Shown here piece by piece: positions 37,246 through 50,525 of a DNA stretch of 64,000 nucleotides. Position 1 is the stretch's first letter. Every line of letters begins with the position of its first letter. Below the pieces are notes generated by a model that saw nothing but the letters and a program-made list of their open reading frames with translations, had not been told where the DNA came from and did no database searches. This DNA comes from Adiantum capillus-veneris. Its lineage: Eukaryota > Streptophyta > Polypodiopsida > Polypodiales > Pteridaceae. The stretch spans positions 147,928,241 to 147,992,240 of the forward strand of contig CM043945.1 of NCBI GenBank assembly GCA_014529385.2. The letters run 5' to 3'. The position numbers and the translations under genes are program-made.

Positions 37246-39405
37246 CACAAAAAATTCACCAGCATCTAGTGAAATTCACACAATTGATCCCAGTTGACCA
37301 ATGCAACCTTGCACTAGAATCCTATAAATGCAGACTCTTGTCAGATATGTATGTGAAATACCTTTTGAAGCAGTTTGCAAGGCACTCTAAACATGTCTCC
37401 ACTCTAGCAGACTTGATGCCGTATAATTCAATTACAAAAATGCCTCTCCAAATAGATGAAGTGCATGAATACAAGCTAGCTACATATCACTATTGGATTC
37501 TATATGGCCAACATTCCATCATAGCATCTAGAGCTTTTCTGTGCCACAAGAGCACTAAGTATGATTCCAAGCAAGAGTTCTACAAGTTTAGAACTACAAG
37601 GATAGTGGTAGATGCTCCCAAAGAGGTTGTTGTTCAAATATCCAAAATGGAGGAGAAGAATGAAAACATCGAAGCATCAACCTTATGTGGAGGTCTTAAA
37701 GCATGGTCGTAGTCAGTGGATTGCCTACTCTAAACCAACAAAACCCAAGGCAGGATTTCCTGTCAATCATGTGATGCGAGCACCTTGTACGTAAGTTTCT
37801 CTTCTCCATGCTCATTTTCTTTACAAATACGTCTTGAAATAAAGTTATTTTTGTTTTCTTTATTTTAAAGGCCTTTGTAAATGTGGTAAACATCACGTTC
37901 AACCATCAATCATTTTCCAATAAATAAGGACACATGGTCATGTATGATGATGAAATCTATGACCAATGGGTAAACATCTTGGAGAAGTATCAGGCATCAA
38001 CTGCTCGTGGGAAACATCCATGCATAAAAACCTTTAGATGCCTAAAAGGTTTATAAGATAGTGATGTCAATTTACTATAACATGAGCTGATAGAAGAGAA
38101 GATATGCTTACTGATGCAACCACATCAAGTAGACATGCTCAACCTCTCTGCACGTGCAATGAACTTAAATCAAACCAAGGTTTTTGTGGCTCAAATGTTG
38201 ATGGTGTTTAAAGAGATAGATTCGCCAGTAGTAGTTACCTCATGGGAAGAATTTAAGTCTCATTATAACATTATAGATGAGATCTATAAATCTCACTTCA
38301 CCAGTTGTACTCAATGGCTTAATATTGAGCTACAAAAAGAAAAGGAGAAACATCCACTTCCAAAAATCACCAAGGGATATCTGCAATGGATCATTGCACA
38401 AAATAATGGCACTTCTAATTTTCAATTCACTTTACCATGGACAATGAAGTGCATTGGAAAGAATTTGGAAGGCAATGAGTTTTATCGCATTGAGATACCT
38501 CTACAATTGGTGTTGGTGTCTGTATCATAGATACAACACACAAAAGTCTTATATCTAGTGGGTGGAGTGCTATCCAATTTGGTAAAGTAATTGATGAAGT
38601 ATGTGTGATGACACATCAACCATCAAAGTTTGTAATTGCTATCTTAGTCAAGTATCAACATGATGCCTCCCTAGAGAAGCTAATTTTTGAAAAATCTGAT
38701 GATATGAAATGCATGTTCGAACTTTGAGCTCCTTAATAGATAAGAGACTGTCCAAACATGTGCTCTTTTTGTGAAGTACTTTTTGGGTTTTGGGCATTCT
38801 TTAGTCAAGGAGAGAAATACACCAACTATTCTAGTATTAAAGAGTCATTGTTGGAGCCAATGCATTCTCTCTACATCAACAACGACAAGTATGATGCTGT
38901 GACCATGGCGAAGCCTTTTTTATGCATCATGCAATCAAATACATTTGTGTCAAAGAAGATGATCAAGTAATAGAAATCTTCTCATTAGGCTATGGGACTA
39001 AAGAGGCACTACAACAACAAAAAAAGGTAATATCAATTGCCTGTACCGATGATCAAATGACACAATTGCAAGATCTTTGTCATTCCACAGTGGACGAAGA
39101 ACTTGATCTTAGAAGGTGGGAAAGTGTAGATACCATAGAGATAGTCAATGCCAAGGAGTCACAGGAAGAAGAAATTGAAGAACCATTGGATGCAAGTGCT
39201 GATGCAACTACCAATGCACTTTGACTGTCAGTGTAGATGTGCTAGTAGTATCTTGTCCAACACCCAAATCAACCATAAGTTGTCTGAGCCACACACACTC
39301 AAATGTAGCTATGAAGATTGCACTGTACTCGGCCGTGCAACTAGAAGTGGCTATAATAGAATTCTAGAAAGTCTACAAGAAACAGGTTTAGCTAGCCACC
39401 CATGA
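37245..39405 (+). pseudogene. Decayed intron-containing gene of unknown family
   Basis: Successive plus-strand segments read as one long protein. 37,245-37,700 has IHQHLVKFTQLIPVDQCNLA and TYHYWILYGQHSIIASRAFL. 37,612-37,790 has YVEVLKHGRSQWIAYSKPTK. An intron-like gap at 37,791-37,870 starts GTAAGT and ends TTTTAAAG. Then come HMVMYDDEIYDQWVNILEKY, the 138-codon frame 38,114-38,530 (NLSARAMNLNQTKVFVAQML, VVVTSWEEFKSHYNIIDEIY, TKGYLQWIIAQNNGTSNFQF) and YNDKYDAVTMAKPFL-like words. 38,922-39,224 has KEDDQVIEIFSLGYGTKEAL and is acidic. The C-terminus is HTLKCSYEDCTVLGRATRSG to 39,405. At least four stops or frameshifts. No known domain is recognised; satellite DNA flanks both sides. Confidence 0.6.
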
Positions 39406-39559
39406 TATTACATCATTGATGCTTATATTATTATAATTATCATTTTAAATCAACCATTAGGTTCAAAACATTGATATTTAGTTTGTTCATTTTCTCAATT
39501 TATTTAAAAAATGTCAACTTGTGAGATTGAGTTTTTTCACAATAAGTGTATTAAGGCAA

Positions 39560-42500
39560 ATAGTACCCTACATATATATGGTTATAGGATATATTAAGTA
39601 ATACTTTAAAGGTAAGTGAACATAAGATGTTTATTATAATCCATTTATAGTGAGCTAAATAAATCTATGGGTTTGTTTAGAACACCCTATGACTTGAGGA
39701 TCATAGAGTTCTTTGTAGACATGTCCCCTTATGGACTTAGTCCCATAGGATCTCCCAAAACCATTTGAACTACCCTACAACCTTAAGGCCATAGGGTGAT
39801 GACATAGAATCTCTAGAAGGGCACATGAGCATTTGGGATACCCTACGACCTTAGGGCCATAGGATGCAAATCACTTGGCTCTCTATGGAGACACCTTATA
39901 ACATATCACATGACACCTTATGGCTGTTGGTTGTTCTAGTTCACCTAAAGACTGTTTTAGAGTCTCAAAAAAATTATCCTTTGGCCTAACTATCTTGTTA
40001 AAGATCTTAGGGTCATAGTGTGATGATTCTAGACCAAACTTATGGAAGAAGATATGCCAACGTATTGCCTTGAATCATAGGGGTCATATACAATAGGGAC
40101 ATAGATTCCATAGCTTGTGATTAAGTTTTTAATATTCTTGTGAGAATAAAATGAGAAAAAAAAGCCATAAAAGTTTTTTGTCTACAAAATTACAAAATGC
40201 AAGTGTGAATAGCTAATTCATAATCACCTTAAGTCATATTTTAGGTTGAGTGTAAATTCTTTTATTGTGAATTGATGGTGTACACAGTTCAATTAATTAT
40301 CTTCATATTGCAAATAGCTAGATTAAATGTATATTGAACATTTGTTAGATATGTCAAAATAATTTCCTAGACAATAAACATCAAGTATCAAGCGCACATG
40401 GTTTATAAAGCATTTGTTTGTTGGTTTAGGTGAAGATCTAATATTTCAATTGCAACAGGGCTTTATTCAAAGATAGAAAGTGTGAGTATCTTGGTCACAA
40501 CTATGGTTTTGTTTTTCTTCTAGATGATGTTTAGAATTGAAATGGATATCTTGAATTTGTTTTAATAAAGGGAAGCTAAAACTAGTATAGTTTTTTAGCT
40601 TGTCTTGCAACAATTAGAACATCGTATCAAGGTGTATTGCAAAAAAATGGTGCCCATTAAGAGAATGGTACCATAGGGTGACCAAGGTGCCCATTAAGAG
40701 ACACATTCAAAAAGTACCCTACTACAATCCCAAGGTTATAGAGTTCTCTCTATATTATAAATACAAAAAACCCTATCCCTATGGCCCTAAACACAAAGAT
40801 AGACATATTTTAGGCTCTTATAGATTCTTAAAGATATCAACACAGAGCCATAGGATGAAATATGGGTTTCTTAAAGAAACTTATTATCAACACTCTCTGC
40901 TCTAAGAAATCCTATGGCCCTTAGGCCACATGGTGCAAATATAGAGGTGTATCTATAGGCCTAAGGCTATAAAGTTTTCTCCATTTATACCTATAAAAAA
41001 TCTTATCCATATTGCCCTAAGACCATGAAAAGGTGTATTCTAAGATCTCAAAGTATTTAGGCCATTCTAGGGCACATGATCTCTCATTAGATTAGAGGGA
41101 AACTTATGGCCCTTGAGCTTGTACATTGGCACTCTAAGGCCCTAGCACCATATGATCTCTCATTCAGAGAACAACCTATGGCCCTAGGTCCATATAATCT
41201 CTCATTACAATAGAGGGTAACCTACAGTCCTTGAGCTTATACATTGGCATCCTATGGCCCTAGGGGCATATGATCTCTCATTACAATAGAGGTAAACCTA
41301 CGTCCTGAGGGCTAGAGGGTGACCTAGGTGAGAACGTAAAAGATATAAAAGAGAATCTAGGTCATTCAAGGGTACCTACACGGGCACCATGGCATCCCTA
41401 AGGCCCTTGAGATTATACGTTCGTACGCTATGGCCCTAGGGGTAGAGGATGGCATAACTGTCAATGTAAAAGCTCTCAAATAGCATTTAGGCCATTCAAG
41501 GGCACCTGCATGGGCACCATGGAAAACCTATGGCCCTAGGGCCATAGGATCTCTCATTGGAAGAGAGAGTAAGCTTTGGCCCTTGAGTTTACACATTCAC
41601 ATCTTATGGCTCTAAGTCCATAGGACCTCTCATTAGAATAGAGAGAAACCTATGGCTTTAGGGCCATAGGGTGACCTAGGTGTCAATGTGAAAGCTCTTA
41701 AAGAGAGTTTAGGCCATTCAAGAGCACCTACATGGGTGGCATGGTAGATCTACAGCCCTAGTACCATAGGATCCTTCATTAAAATAGAACGCGATGACCT
41801 ATGGCCCTTGAATTTCTACATTGGTATTCTAATGGCTCTAGGGCCATTGGATCTCTCATAAGAATAGAGGGAAACCTAAGGCCCTAGGGCCCGAGTGGCC
41901 TAGATGTCAATGTATATGATTCAAAAAAGAATTTAGACCATTCAAGGGCACCTACATATGCACCATGTTAGTCATATGGCCCTAGGTCCATAAGATCTAT
42001 CATTGGAATAGAGGACAACCTATGGCCCTTGAGTTTATGCATTGTCACCCTATTCCATAAAACCTCTCATCACAATAGAGGACAACCTATGTCCGTAGGA
42101 CAACATGACCTATATGTCAATGTAAAATCTCTCAAGGAGCATTTAGACCATTCAAGGGAACCTACATGGGCAATAGGGTATCACTATGGCCATAGGATCT
42201 CTTATTACAATATGGGGAAACGTATGGCATTGGACTTATACATTGGCACCCTATGACATAGGCCCATATGATCGCTCATTAGAATAGAGAGAAACATATG
42301 GCTCTAGGGCTAGAGGGTGACCGAGGTTCAATTTAAAATCTCTAAATGAGAATTTAGGCCATTCAATGGCACCTACATGGGCACCTTGGGAGACCTACGG
42401 CCCTAGGACCATAGGATCTCTTATTGGAATAAAGTACAACATATGGCCTTCGAGCTTATACATTGGTACCCTATGGCCCTAAAGCCATAGGATCTCTCAT

Positions 42501-43000
42501 TAGAATAGAGGGAAACCTATAACCTACCTATGATCAACATCACATGTCCTAGAAAACATAGTGAGAGCCCCTATGGCCCTAGGGACATAGAGTGCCAATA
42601 TAGAGGTGCAAAACCATGAGCTTGCTGTCCTTCAGGTTCAGAACAAAGCACATTATAGTCATAGGATCATATTGAAAACACCCTATAATTCTAAGTCTAA
42701 ATTTTGCCAATGTAGAGGGTCTAAAGTACCCTATGGTCCCAAGACTATAGATCTTTTTCTATTTTTAATTACCTACAAAGAGAACTCGTTGTGGATCTAA
42801 GACCATAGAAGAAATATTTTAAGCTCAGAAGCAATGTTCAAGATACCTACAAATTTCACCCTATGACCCTTATGCCATAGGGTAAAATGTGTTTTCCTTC
42901 AAGAAACCTATTATCAACACCTTGTAGTCAAAGTTGACCATTCAACCATAAGGCCCTTTAGGGTGGTCCTAAGTTTTCCACGAGTTATATTGCAATGATA
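39560..43000. repeat. Palindromic satellite, diverged, with ~210-225-bp units
   Basis: The left part (39,560-41,040) is highly diverged, with scattered CCTATGGCC/GGCCATAGG cores. From about 41,300 to 42,590 a higher-order unit recurs at 41,459, 41,683, 41,907, 42,116 and 42,327. Its anchors are GTCAATGTAAAAGCTCTCAA, TTTAGGCCATTCAAGGGCAC and CTACATGGGCACCATGG. Cores and flanking words are related to the 34.7-37.2 kb array but the unit length is half. Short frames are repeat translations. Confidence 0.8.
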
Positions 43001-43104
43001 TCCTTGGTCTTATTAAGTGTATTCTCAGATATCTATTAAGTTTATTCTAAGATAGCAAACTTGTCATTTCTAATTTTCTTCCAAGAGTGTGACAAAGCTA
43101 GAAA

Positions 43105-44420
43105 TAGGTGTTTTTAAAACTTGGAGTCCTTCAACACAATATTGCGATTGACGAAGTTTCACCTGAGATTGTTGGTACAAAGGATTTTCAAGCTACTAAA
43201 CCTTTTGAGATTGAGGTTGACAAAGTTTCACCTAAGGTTGTTGGAAAAAATTATTTTCAAGAAATTGAACCTTCTAAGAAAGAGTCTATGGATTTCCATA
43301 GCAATCAGAGAGTTCTTGAAGAAGTTGACACAAATCTATAAGGTCCTGAAGGTCAACCATTGGAAAAGAATTTGAAGAATAATGTTATGGAAGTAGAAGA
43401 TTCTATGGATCTCCATAGCAACTAGAGTGTTCTCAAAGAAGTTTACAAAACTCTACAAGTTCCTGAAGGTCAACCATTGCAGCCATTGGAGAAGAATTTG
43501 GAGAGTGATGATATGGGAGTAGAAGGTGAATCAAGTTCCAAAACATATACAAGGTCAGAACAAGAATCCATCCGGAAAATTTTAATAGCTCAAGATCTGT
43601 GAATTGGGGTGCATGGTAATATGGACCTTTCATCCACTGACAGGCCAATGCTAACTATAATATTAAAATTGGGTGGATTTCTTTTGAGATGATGCTGGCA
43701 CAAGTCCCAAAAAAATGAAGAGCTTAAAGTTTCAACATGAGTATATTGTTTTACGACCACGATGCACTGAGTTTTTAGAGACTCTACCTAGTAATTTCAA
43801 TGTTAGGATATGGTCAATTGCTAATGATACACATGTAATGGACATCATCAAGATTCAAGAGGAGGTTGGAGAAAAGTTTCCATTTCTTTATAATTTGGGG
43901 ACAAATCCAATGTCAATCATGTGAAGAATCAAGAATCACTGGCCCGAATAATCCACGAGTAGAAACACTTTTCAAACCGTTGGCTATTGCATCAACAAAA
44001 TTTGGGATTGAATTAAAAAAAATGATTCTAGTAAATGATGCACCATTAAAGGGATGTGTTAATCCTGCATTGAATTGTATTTTTCCACCATTATGCAATG
44101 TTGATGAGGAGGATAATATCCTCCTTGGGATTGGCTACCATATATGCAAGCTCTTCATCATGTCAATGAAATTCTCACAATTACAAGGCCTTATTTATAT
44201 GGACAAGCATCCATAGTGCAAGGACATGAACTTATAATCATGTTCACAAGGTGGTTGTAGAGTGGCAAATGGAAAAATTGGTTTGTCTAGGGAAGACCTA
44301 TTCCACACATAGACTATTGGAAGCTTTCCCTCCTCATGACGATGAAAAAGGTGCAACATTTAGCAATAGTGGAATGTCCACTCAAAATCAGGACAAGAAA
44401 ATCCTAACGATTGATCGATA
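43105..44420 (+). pseudogene. FCP1/NIF-like HAD phosphatase pseudogene
   Basis: The plus strand first encodes an acidic repeat-containing N-terminal region (43,108-43,341, with EVDKVSPKVVGKNYFQEIEP). A degraded motif I region follows near 43,665 (KLGGFLLR, where the family has DLDG/DLNG). Next come VLRPRCTEFLETLPSNFNVR and IWSIAND (43,715-43,924), and then, after a frameshift, FGIELKKMILVNDAPLKGCV and NPALNCIFPPLCN (43,866-44,216). The last matches the DDSPYKGxxNPxxNxIFP signature of plant FCP1-like CTD phosphatases. Loss of the catalytic aspartates and frameshifts imply no activity. It sits at the edge of satellite DNA. Confidence 0.65.
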
Positions 44421-44424
44421 AAAA

Positions 44425-44625
44425 GTGAGGCTTTTAAAGAGTATGAAACCTTTATCAGTCTTAAAAGAAATTGAAGAACTTTGCTTGCTCAGAAATTGGG
44501 ATACAAGGATCCTCCTATCAAAGTACATGAGGCCAATAACTATATAAAACAGTTAAAGATTCAATATGATCTCAAATAGATCTCCATTGATGAGATGATC
44601 GCATAGATTTTTGTAATATTAGATG
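44425..44625 (+). pseudogene. Coherent decayed reading frame, family unknown
   Basis: One plus-strand frame reads SEAFKEYETFISLKRN, stop, RTLLAQKLGYKDPPIKVHEA, NNYIKQLKIQYDLK, stop, ISIDEMIA. Two in-frame stops (TGA, TAG) but strong protein-like composition. It may be the continuation of the FCP1-like gene or a separate transposon protein. Confidence 0.35.
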
Positions 44626-47185
44626 ATCAAGTAGATTTTTGTAATATTACGGAATCTACAAAAGCTCTTTATGTATTTTTTAGAGTGCTTATGCAAATTT
44701 GTCTTTCAATGTTATATGTAACTTTTGACTTTGATGTTCCAAATGCTCAATTTTAGTTTATTGACAGATTCAAATGTTTGTTGTTTTAGAATTTATATCC
44801 ATTGCACCATGAAGGACAATCTACATGGCCATAATGCCATATATTATGTTATGATCTTAGGGAATTTCCACTTTATAGTATCAACACCCCATGAACCTAA
44901 CGCAATACATTGGCTTATGTTCTTCCACAAGATACTTATTGATTAAGTCTAAGAATAAGTGTCTTGAGAACCTAAGGTTTTTAACAAGGCACTTAAGATC
45001 CCTATATAGATAGCTTCAATAAAAAGCATGGGATTTTTGGGACAAATAACATTATTTTTGACATTCTTAAAGTGCCTTTATGCTATTTAGAAATGACACC
45101 TTATGGCCTTTGGGTCATAGAGATCCATTTGTTCTCTGGCTACACTTTAACAAAGGGTGGCCATATGAAGCTAGACTATTGGCACTGTATGATCGTGCAT
45201 ATGGCCACACTAGTTATCTTAAGGCCAAAGATTGTTATATTAACTTCTACAAGACTTTTATTAATTGTAGTCATAGGAAGCGATGTAATTTGCACCTATG
45301 GCATTAACACCCTATGATCATAAGGCCATAAGTTGACATATGTTTCCAAAAATCACTTACCTTGTGTGTATTGGAACTAGAACCTTGTAGCCTTAATATC
45401 ATGGGAGGCTATCTCTAAGCTACATAATGAAAAGCACAAGCCTCTTAATTGCAAACTAGAAATAAAGGCATAGCTCTCTTAGACACACTTAGGCTCCATC
45501 TATTCACAGAGATAAAGGAGGATCTTAGCCTTTCAAGGAGCTTAAAAATATTTAAGAATATTACAAAGAATTTATGTCATTTGGAATCACAGAACCCGAC
45601 AACATATCCACACCATATGTTATCATAACCCTATGAGCTTGAGGCCATAAGACAAAAAAGTTCTCTAATGAGAACTCACTAGAGGGTATCCTATGACCTC
45701 AAAGATACTAAGTCTTCTGGTATTGATCTTTTAATGTCATTCTCAGGTGTGTTTTGAATTTTTTTTACTATTATAATGTCATAATTAGAAGAGATCCTTC
45801 TCGTATTACATCAAGTATCTCATTCAACGTGGAACAATGATTTGATAGGCTACCAACTTCTTTCAAAGAAAAGAAAAAATCTCAATCAAGAAATAGCTTC
45901 AAAAAATCATTAATTTTTGGATTGATGAAGTGAATCCTATGTGAGGACACATCTCTCACTTAAGTAACATTGATAATATAATTTTTTGATGCTCCCATCA
46001 TTTTCTTCTTAGTACTTGTTTTATTTGAGGTAATGAAAACTACCAAAATGATGTTGACAATTGATAGTGCTACCAAAATGGTGTTTGTTGAACACCCTCT
46101 ATCTTGGAGATACTATACTTCTTGCACTTAGTACTTTGTTGTACATGAAATAAAGACTATAAATTTTATATAATGAGTTGTTGGAAATCTTTGTGCACAA
46201 CCCATACTGATTTGGTGTAATCAATTCATAGGCCGCTTATTAGTCACATCAATGGTGTTTTCAAACACCTCCTTTTTTGAGACACTACCTCTACAAGTTT
46301 GAAAGCATGTATTGAAGTTTTGAGAGACCATATCTAAAAGCTTTGTTGAACTTTTAAAGCATGTATTGATGAAAATTTGGCATGTTAATATAGATTCTTT
46401 GGTGCAAACATATATTGTTTGGCACTAAATGACACTATAGGTGCCATAGATGACAAATTATGGTCTTCAAACCATAGGATACTCCACAAAATTATTTAGG
46501 TTTTTTAATTATTAAATGTTAATCAGGTGTTGTACAGACTATAGTATAGTTGATAGTTCTAGAATATATGTGTTGCTTAGTAGAATCCATCTTTATGAGC
46601 TTTGTTTTTTTTTATAAAAGAGTTTCCTTGATACAAATCTATATCAAAAGTCTTCTTATGAAAATTAAAATAGGAAAGTCAAATTTGGGTGCTAGAATCA
46701 TAACATAATATGTAAATTAGGGGAAATTTAAGCTTAAAAATAATAGATTAGCATGATCCTTTTATGCAATCTAGCATTTGGGAAATGGGATTTATCTAAA
46801 ATGGTGTTATAAGGTGGTTTTTGCAACTCTTTAATGATCAAATGACAAACAATTTTCGTGACACACACTTTATACTTGGAGTAAAGATAATTTTCTTGAA
46901 GATATATGTGAAAATAATTTTTAATCATATGCAACTATGTGGTGTTGAAATCATTCGATCCATAAGTACCAAGCATAGGTTCAAGTGAAGTACTCATAAT
47001 GGTTGATAGACTATTAAAAGAGGGGTCTTCTACTCAAAGAATTAGCTAAAATTTTCTTTATCGAGTGGATTGGTATTGAATTTTGGGTTGGAAACTCTGA
47101 ATGAAGATAATCCACTTGCTATGTCCATCAATTTTGGGCTCAAAACTTTGAATGAAAACACCCATTAGCTAATGTTTCCTAGTCT
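44626..47185. other. AT-rich, gene-free, with dispersed satellite relics
   Basis: Isolated cores such as CACCTTATGGCC (about 45,098), CACCCTATGATCATAAGGCC (45,309) and AACCCTATGAGCTTGAGGCC (45,627) show the satellite continuing in decayed form to about 46,500. No coding structure was recognised. Confidence 0.5.
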
Positions 47186-47189
47186 TTAA

Positions 47190-47485
47190 AGCATGAACAA
47201 TAGCAATCAACTCTTTACAACCACCAATACACTTTTTCACTAGCGTCAATAATGACAACAAAGAATGATTTAAGAAAATCAAGAAATTGTAAAACATGTG
47301 CACAAGTTAAAGCATTTTTCAGCGCATTAAATGAACTTTCTTACAAATCAATCCATTCTCAAAGAGTGTTTCTTTTCAAGAGAAGAGTCAAATCATGAGA
47401 CTTGTAAGCAACTAGTTTTAGAAGGGTAGCAAAATGCCTCTATCTATAGCTTAACCCAACTCCAAGTGCATTGCCATAGATACCT
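47190..47485 (-). pseudogene. Ty3/Gypsy RT-RNase H junction remnant
   Basis: The minus strand reads FATLLKLVAYKSHDLTLLLK, SSFNALKNALTCAHVLQFLD and FFVVIIDASEKVYWWL. This is the connection between Gypsy RT and RNase H (F...LK..LT.APVL..PDF...F.V..DAS). Stops interrupt it (EWIDL*ESS). Confidence 0.6.
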
Positions 47486-47741
47486 TTCTAGTGCCATGTT
47501 CTCATTTGACCACATTGTCAAACATGCATAGGCTCAAGGTAGGGCTTAGACGTACAAAGCTTGGCATGCTCTGACAATACTTGAAAGATAAAGATAATTA
47601 CCATCATCCTCAAATACCCAACTAGATTACCACAAATCAAGCTTTAAGTTACAACCTAGCAGGCATCTTTGCATGCACTACATGATATTTTATGCATCCA
47701 AGACAAATATTTTACACACTCTCCAACGCCGCGTCGGGTCA

Positions 47742-47984
47742 TTATGGGCCAAAATCGACAGTGTAAGAAATCCAAAATCCCGCATAATACGATGATTGAC
47801 CAACAAAGTCATGTCGAGTATGCTCTTGTAATACCACTATATCTGCCTTATTTGTATGTACATAATGCCAGATTAGCTTCCACTTATCGTCGTTGCACAA
47901 TTTGTGCACATTATATGTAAAACATCTAACAGGAGAATGCATATGTACAGTAATTACAAGAGAATCATGAGGCACAATCATCAA
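47742..47984 (-). pseudogene. LINE ORF2 endonuclease N-terminus
   Basis: The 80-codon frame has VRCFTYNVHKLCNDDKWKLI and HTNKADIVVLQEHTRHD. This matches the start of plant L1-type apurinic endonucleases (N near the N-terminus; A-D-I-V-x-L-Q-E with the catalytic Glu). The frame ends at 47,742 and no reverse transcriptase follows, so ORF2 is truncated, 3'-wards with respect to the element. Confidence 0.6.
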
Positions 47985-48024
47985 GTAGAATTGCCCACAG
48001 GCACATCCACCTCCATACTAATAG

Positions 48025-49135
48025 TCACAATAAAGTAAATTCCATGTGCGTTCCTTGCGAGGGATTTTGATGCATCGACAGTGACACAGATGTTGACCCA
48101 AGCATAGCATCTTTATATGAGTGAACTACTCTATCCCACGCTTCAACTAGCGACTTATGATCATGGGATGCATATGCAAAAGTTCCACCACCTCTCTTAT
48201 CCAAAGTAGGTTTATAATTTCTTGAGACAGGTGAAACACGAGGTTTTGCAGTCTTCTTTGGAATCTGCCAACCATCAGTTGAATCTCCCATTTTGGCTTT
48301 ACCTTTGGTATCAGCCTTTGCAACAGGCTGCAGAGTAGCCATGCTCTTAATTTGATCTTTACCATGTTTGGTATGCATGCTTCCATTATGATCCCCCATC
48401 TTAGGCCACATAGATGAAGAGGAGGGAGAGTCAACATGAGTTCAAGTAGTAGGAACAATAGAGGGCGGAAATTTAAACAAAGACTCTTGGCATTCAAACT
48501 ACATATGACCAAACTAACCACATCTAAAACATGCACCTACAAACTTCCCCCATTTTAGTTTAAATGGCCTTTTACCTACCATTGGATCACTAGAGTCAAC
48601 TGTAATTTATGACGGTGTCGAGTTATCCGCATTCCACAACACACAAAATCTATTGGAAATAGTATCCAAGTTTGGGGGGCATATCACTTTGCCCAACTGA
48701 GCAGCCAAAAGAGGTAAGAAATACTTCTAAGTCCATGGAAATCCGATTATTTCCACCCAAATTGGTCACCTATGTCATATTAAGCTCTGACAATCTTTAG
48801 TGAGCGCCCATGGCAATACACGTGTCTTTTGCATGTTGAAAAACAAAGGCCACATTTTTGACAAATGGGAACAAGCGTCCATGTTTGCAGTAACATCTCA
48901 TAAAACCCACGGGCACCAAAATACACCCCTCCGACTGCCTGTCTTTTTAATAAAATAAATAAATCCATTGACCTACATCTCGTGCCAAGGGCATCTTGCC
49001 AAGGAAAAACAGAATAATCGCATTCAATGCATATTGTGCAACCGGATCCATAAGCTGTTGAACCGGAATAACCACTTCAATAGTAGGTTGTTGGCCTTCC
49101 CAAGCATTTTGAGCATCTGTGAAATCCTCCGACAC
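48025..49135 (-). pseudogene. LINE ORF1 (DUF4283-like) remnant
   Basis: The minus strand from about 49,135 reads ALNAIILFFLGKMPLARDVG and QWIYLFY. In another frame it reads GGVYFGARGFYEMLLQTWTL and KRHVYCHGRS, matching the plant LINE ORF1 DUF4283 domain. The C-terminal part (48,025-48,411) is basic, with KADTKGKAKMGDSTDGWQIP. It lies directly upstream of the ORF2 start on the same strand, the normal LINE order. Multiple frame breaks. Confidence 0.5.
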
Positions 49136-50428
49136 TCTTTATTGATGTTCATAGCATCCATTGAGGATAGATCAACCTATTTCCTACGCTCATATACATC
49201 TTTTTTTTCCATGACCCACCAGTGCCGCACTTTCTACAAACGAAGATCTTCTTCAAACAAAGAGCACTACTTGAAACACACTAGACTATCACTTGTTTTT
49301 TTAATTTATCAGAGTTTAATCTTTGTACAAAATATAAAGCTGTACATGAACTTGATCCTGCTCTACAGAAATTTCAACAAAAGGGAGCACCATGAGTTAA
49401 TTCTCCTGAAACCCAATTATTTCAGTAGCAATACACTAGAGTGCCGACCAAAGACAGAAGCAAAACCCTGCACAGACTGATTCCCTGCACGCTCACAACC
49501 ACAAATTGAACCAAAATGTAGACCACAACACACACACACACACTCTCTCACACGCAAGACGTGAGTAGGATCGCACAGTCTGCTAACTTCAGCTGTAGAT
49601 TGTGTAGGTTACCAGTGGGAGAAACGAGCGTACAACAGGAAATAGGTTTTTCTGAGGGTGACTAGAAGCTCATGAGAGTGCTTCTGGGGTTTGCATAGGA
49701 GGACAGGGGGTGTTGCAAGGGGACAAGTAGGGAGCAAACCCAACTTCACCACCTGGAACACACTCATACACACACATACACATTTAAATATGACATTTTT
49801 TTTTAACCTTAGTAGGTGAGAAGCTTTCTATCTCATTCCAAATTTTGGTTCGGATTCCCCTATGACACCTTTGAGCCTCTCTTGACGAGACCCTCACATG
49901 TATATGGTATATGTATCTTCCTCAACACATATTCTCTAATGATACTTGCATACCCTTTGATGTCTATCTGAAGCCTGTATCAGTTAAATTGGATATTGAA
50001 TCTTGATGCATCAAAGAATTTGACATATACATAAATTTTATATAAGTTTATTACTTGGCAAAACATGTTGGAACTCTCTATACGAAGTGACTTCCATGTA
50101 ACTACCCCACCTACCTTCCCTGTGGTCCTAGTTGTTTAAGGCCTTATTTGGCACTTGGTAGATAAAATCAAATGTTCATTTACTTCTCATGTGCATGCAT
50201 CTACACATGCACACACATCCTCCACAGGACTCGCAAGGCTCATCCTCCTAATAGCACCGTGTTCTCTGTAACAGCAATGCATTATCTGTGATAGCCTTGT
50301 ACACACTGTGCTCTGCGAAGTCGTGGATGCACTTTGCTCACGTCTTGCTTACCCAGACTCACGGTTTTAGAGATCGCCATCTCCACTCGCCCTAATTGGC
50401 TCAGCTGATGCGTGAGGATTGTTCAACA

Positions 50429-50429
<1 letters not shown>
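49136..50429. other. No gene recognised
   Basis: This may include the LINE 5' untranslated region (to about 49,600), with short CA runs near 49,530 and 49,770. No further coding or RNA signal seen. Confidence 0.4.

Positions 50430-50525
<96 letters not shown>
50430..50525. repeat. (CA)n microsatellite
   Basis: Pure CA repeat of about 95 bp. His-Thr and Val-Cys frames over it are artefacts. Confidence 0.97.
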
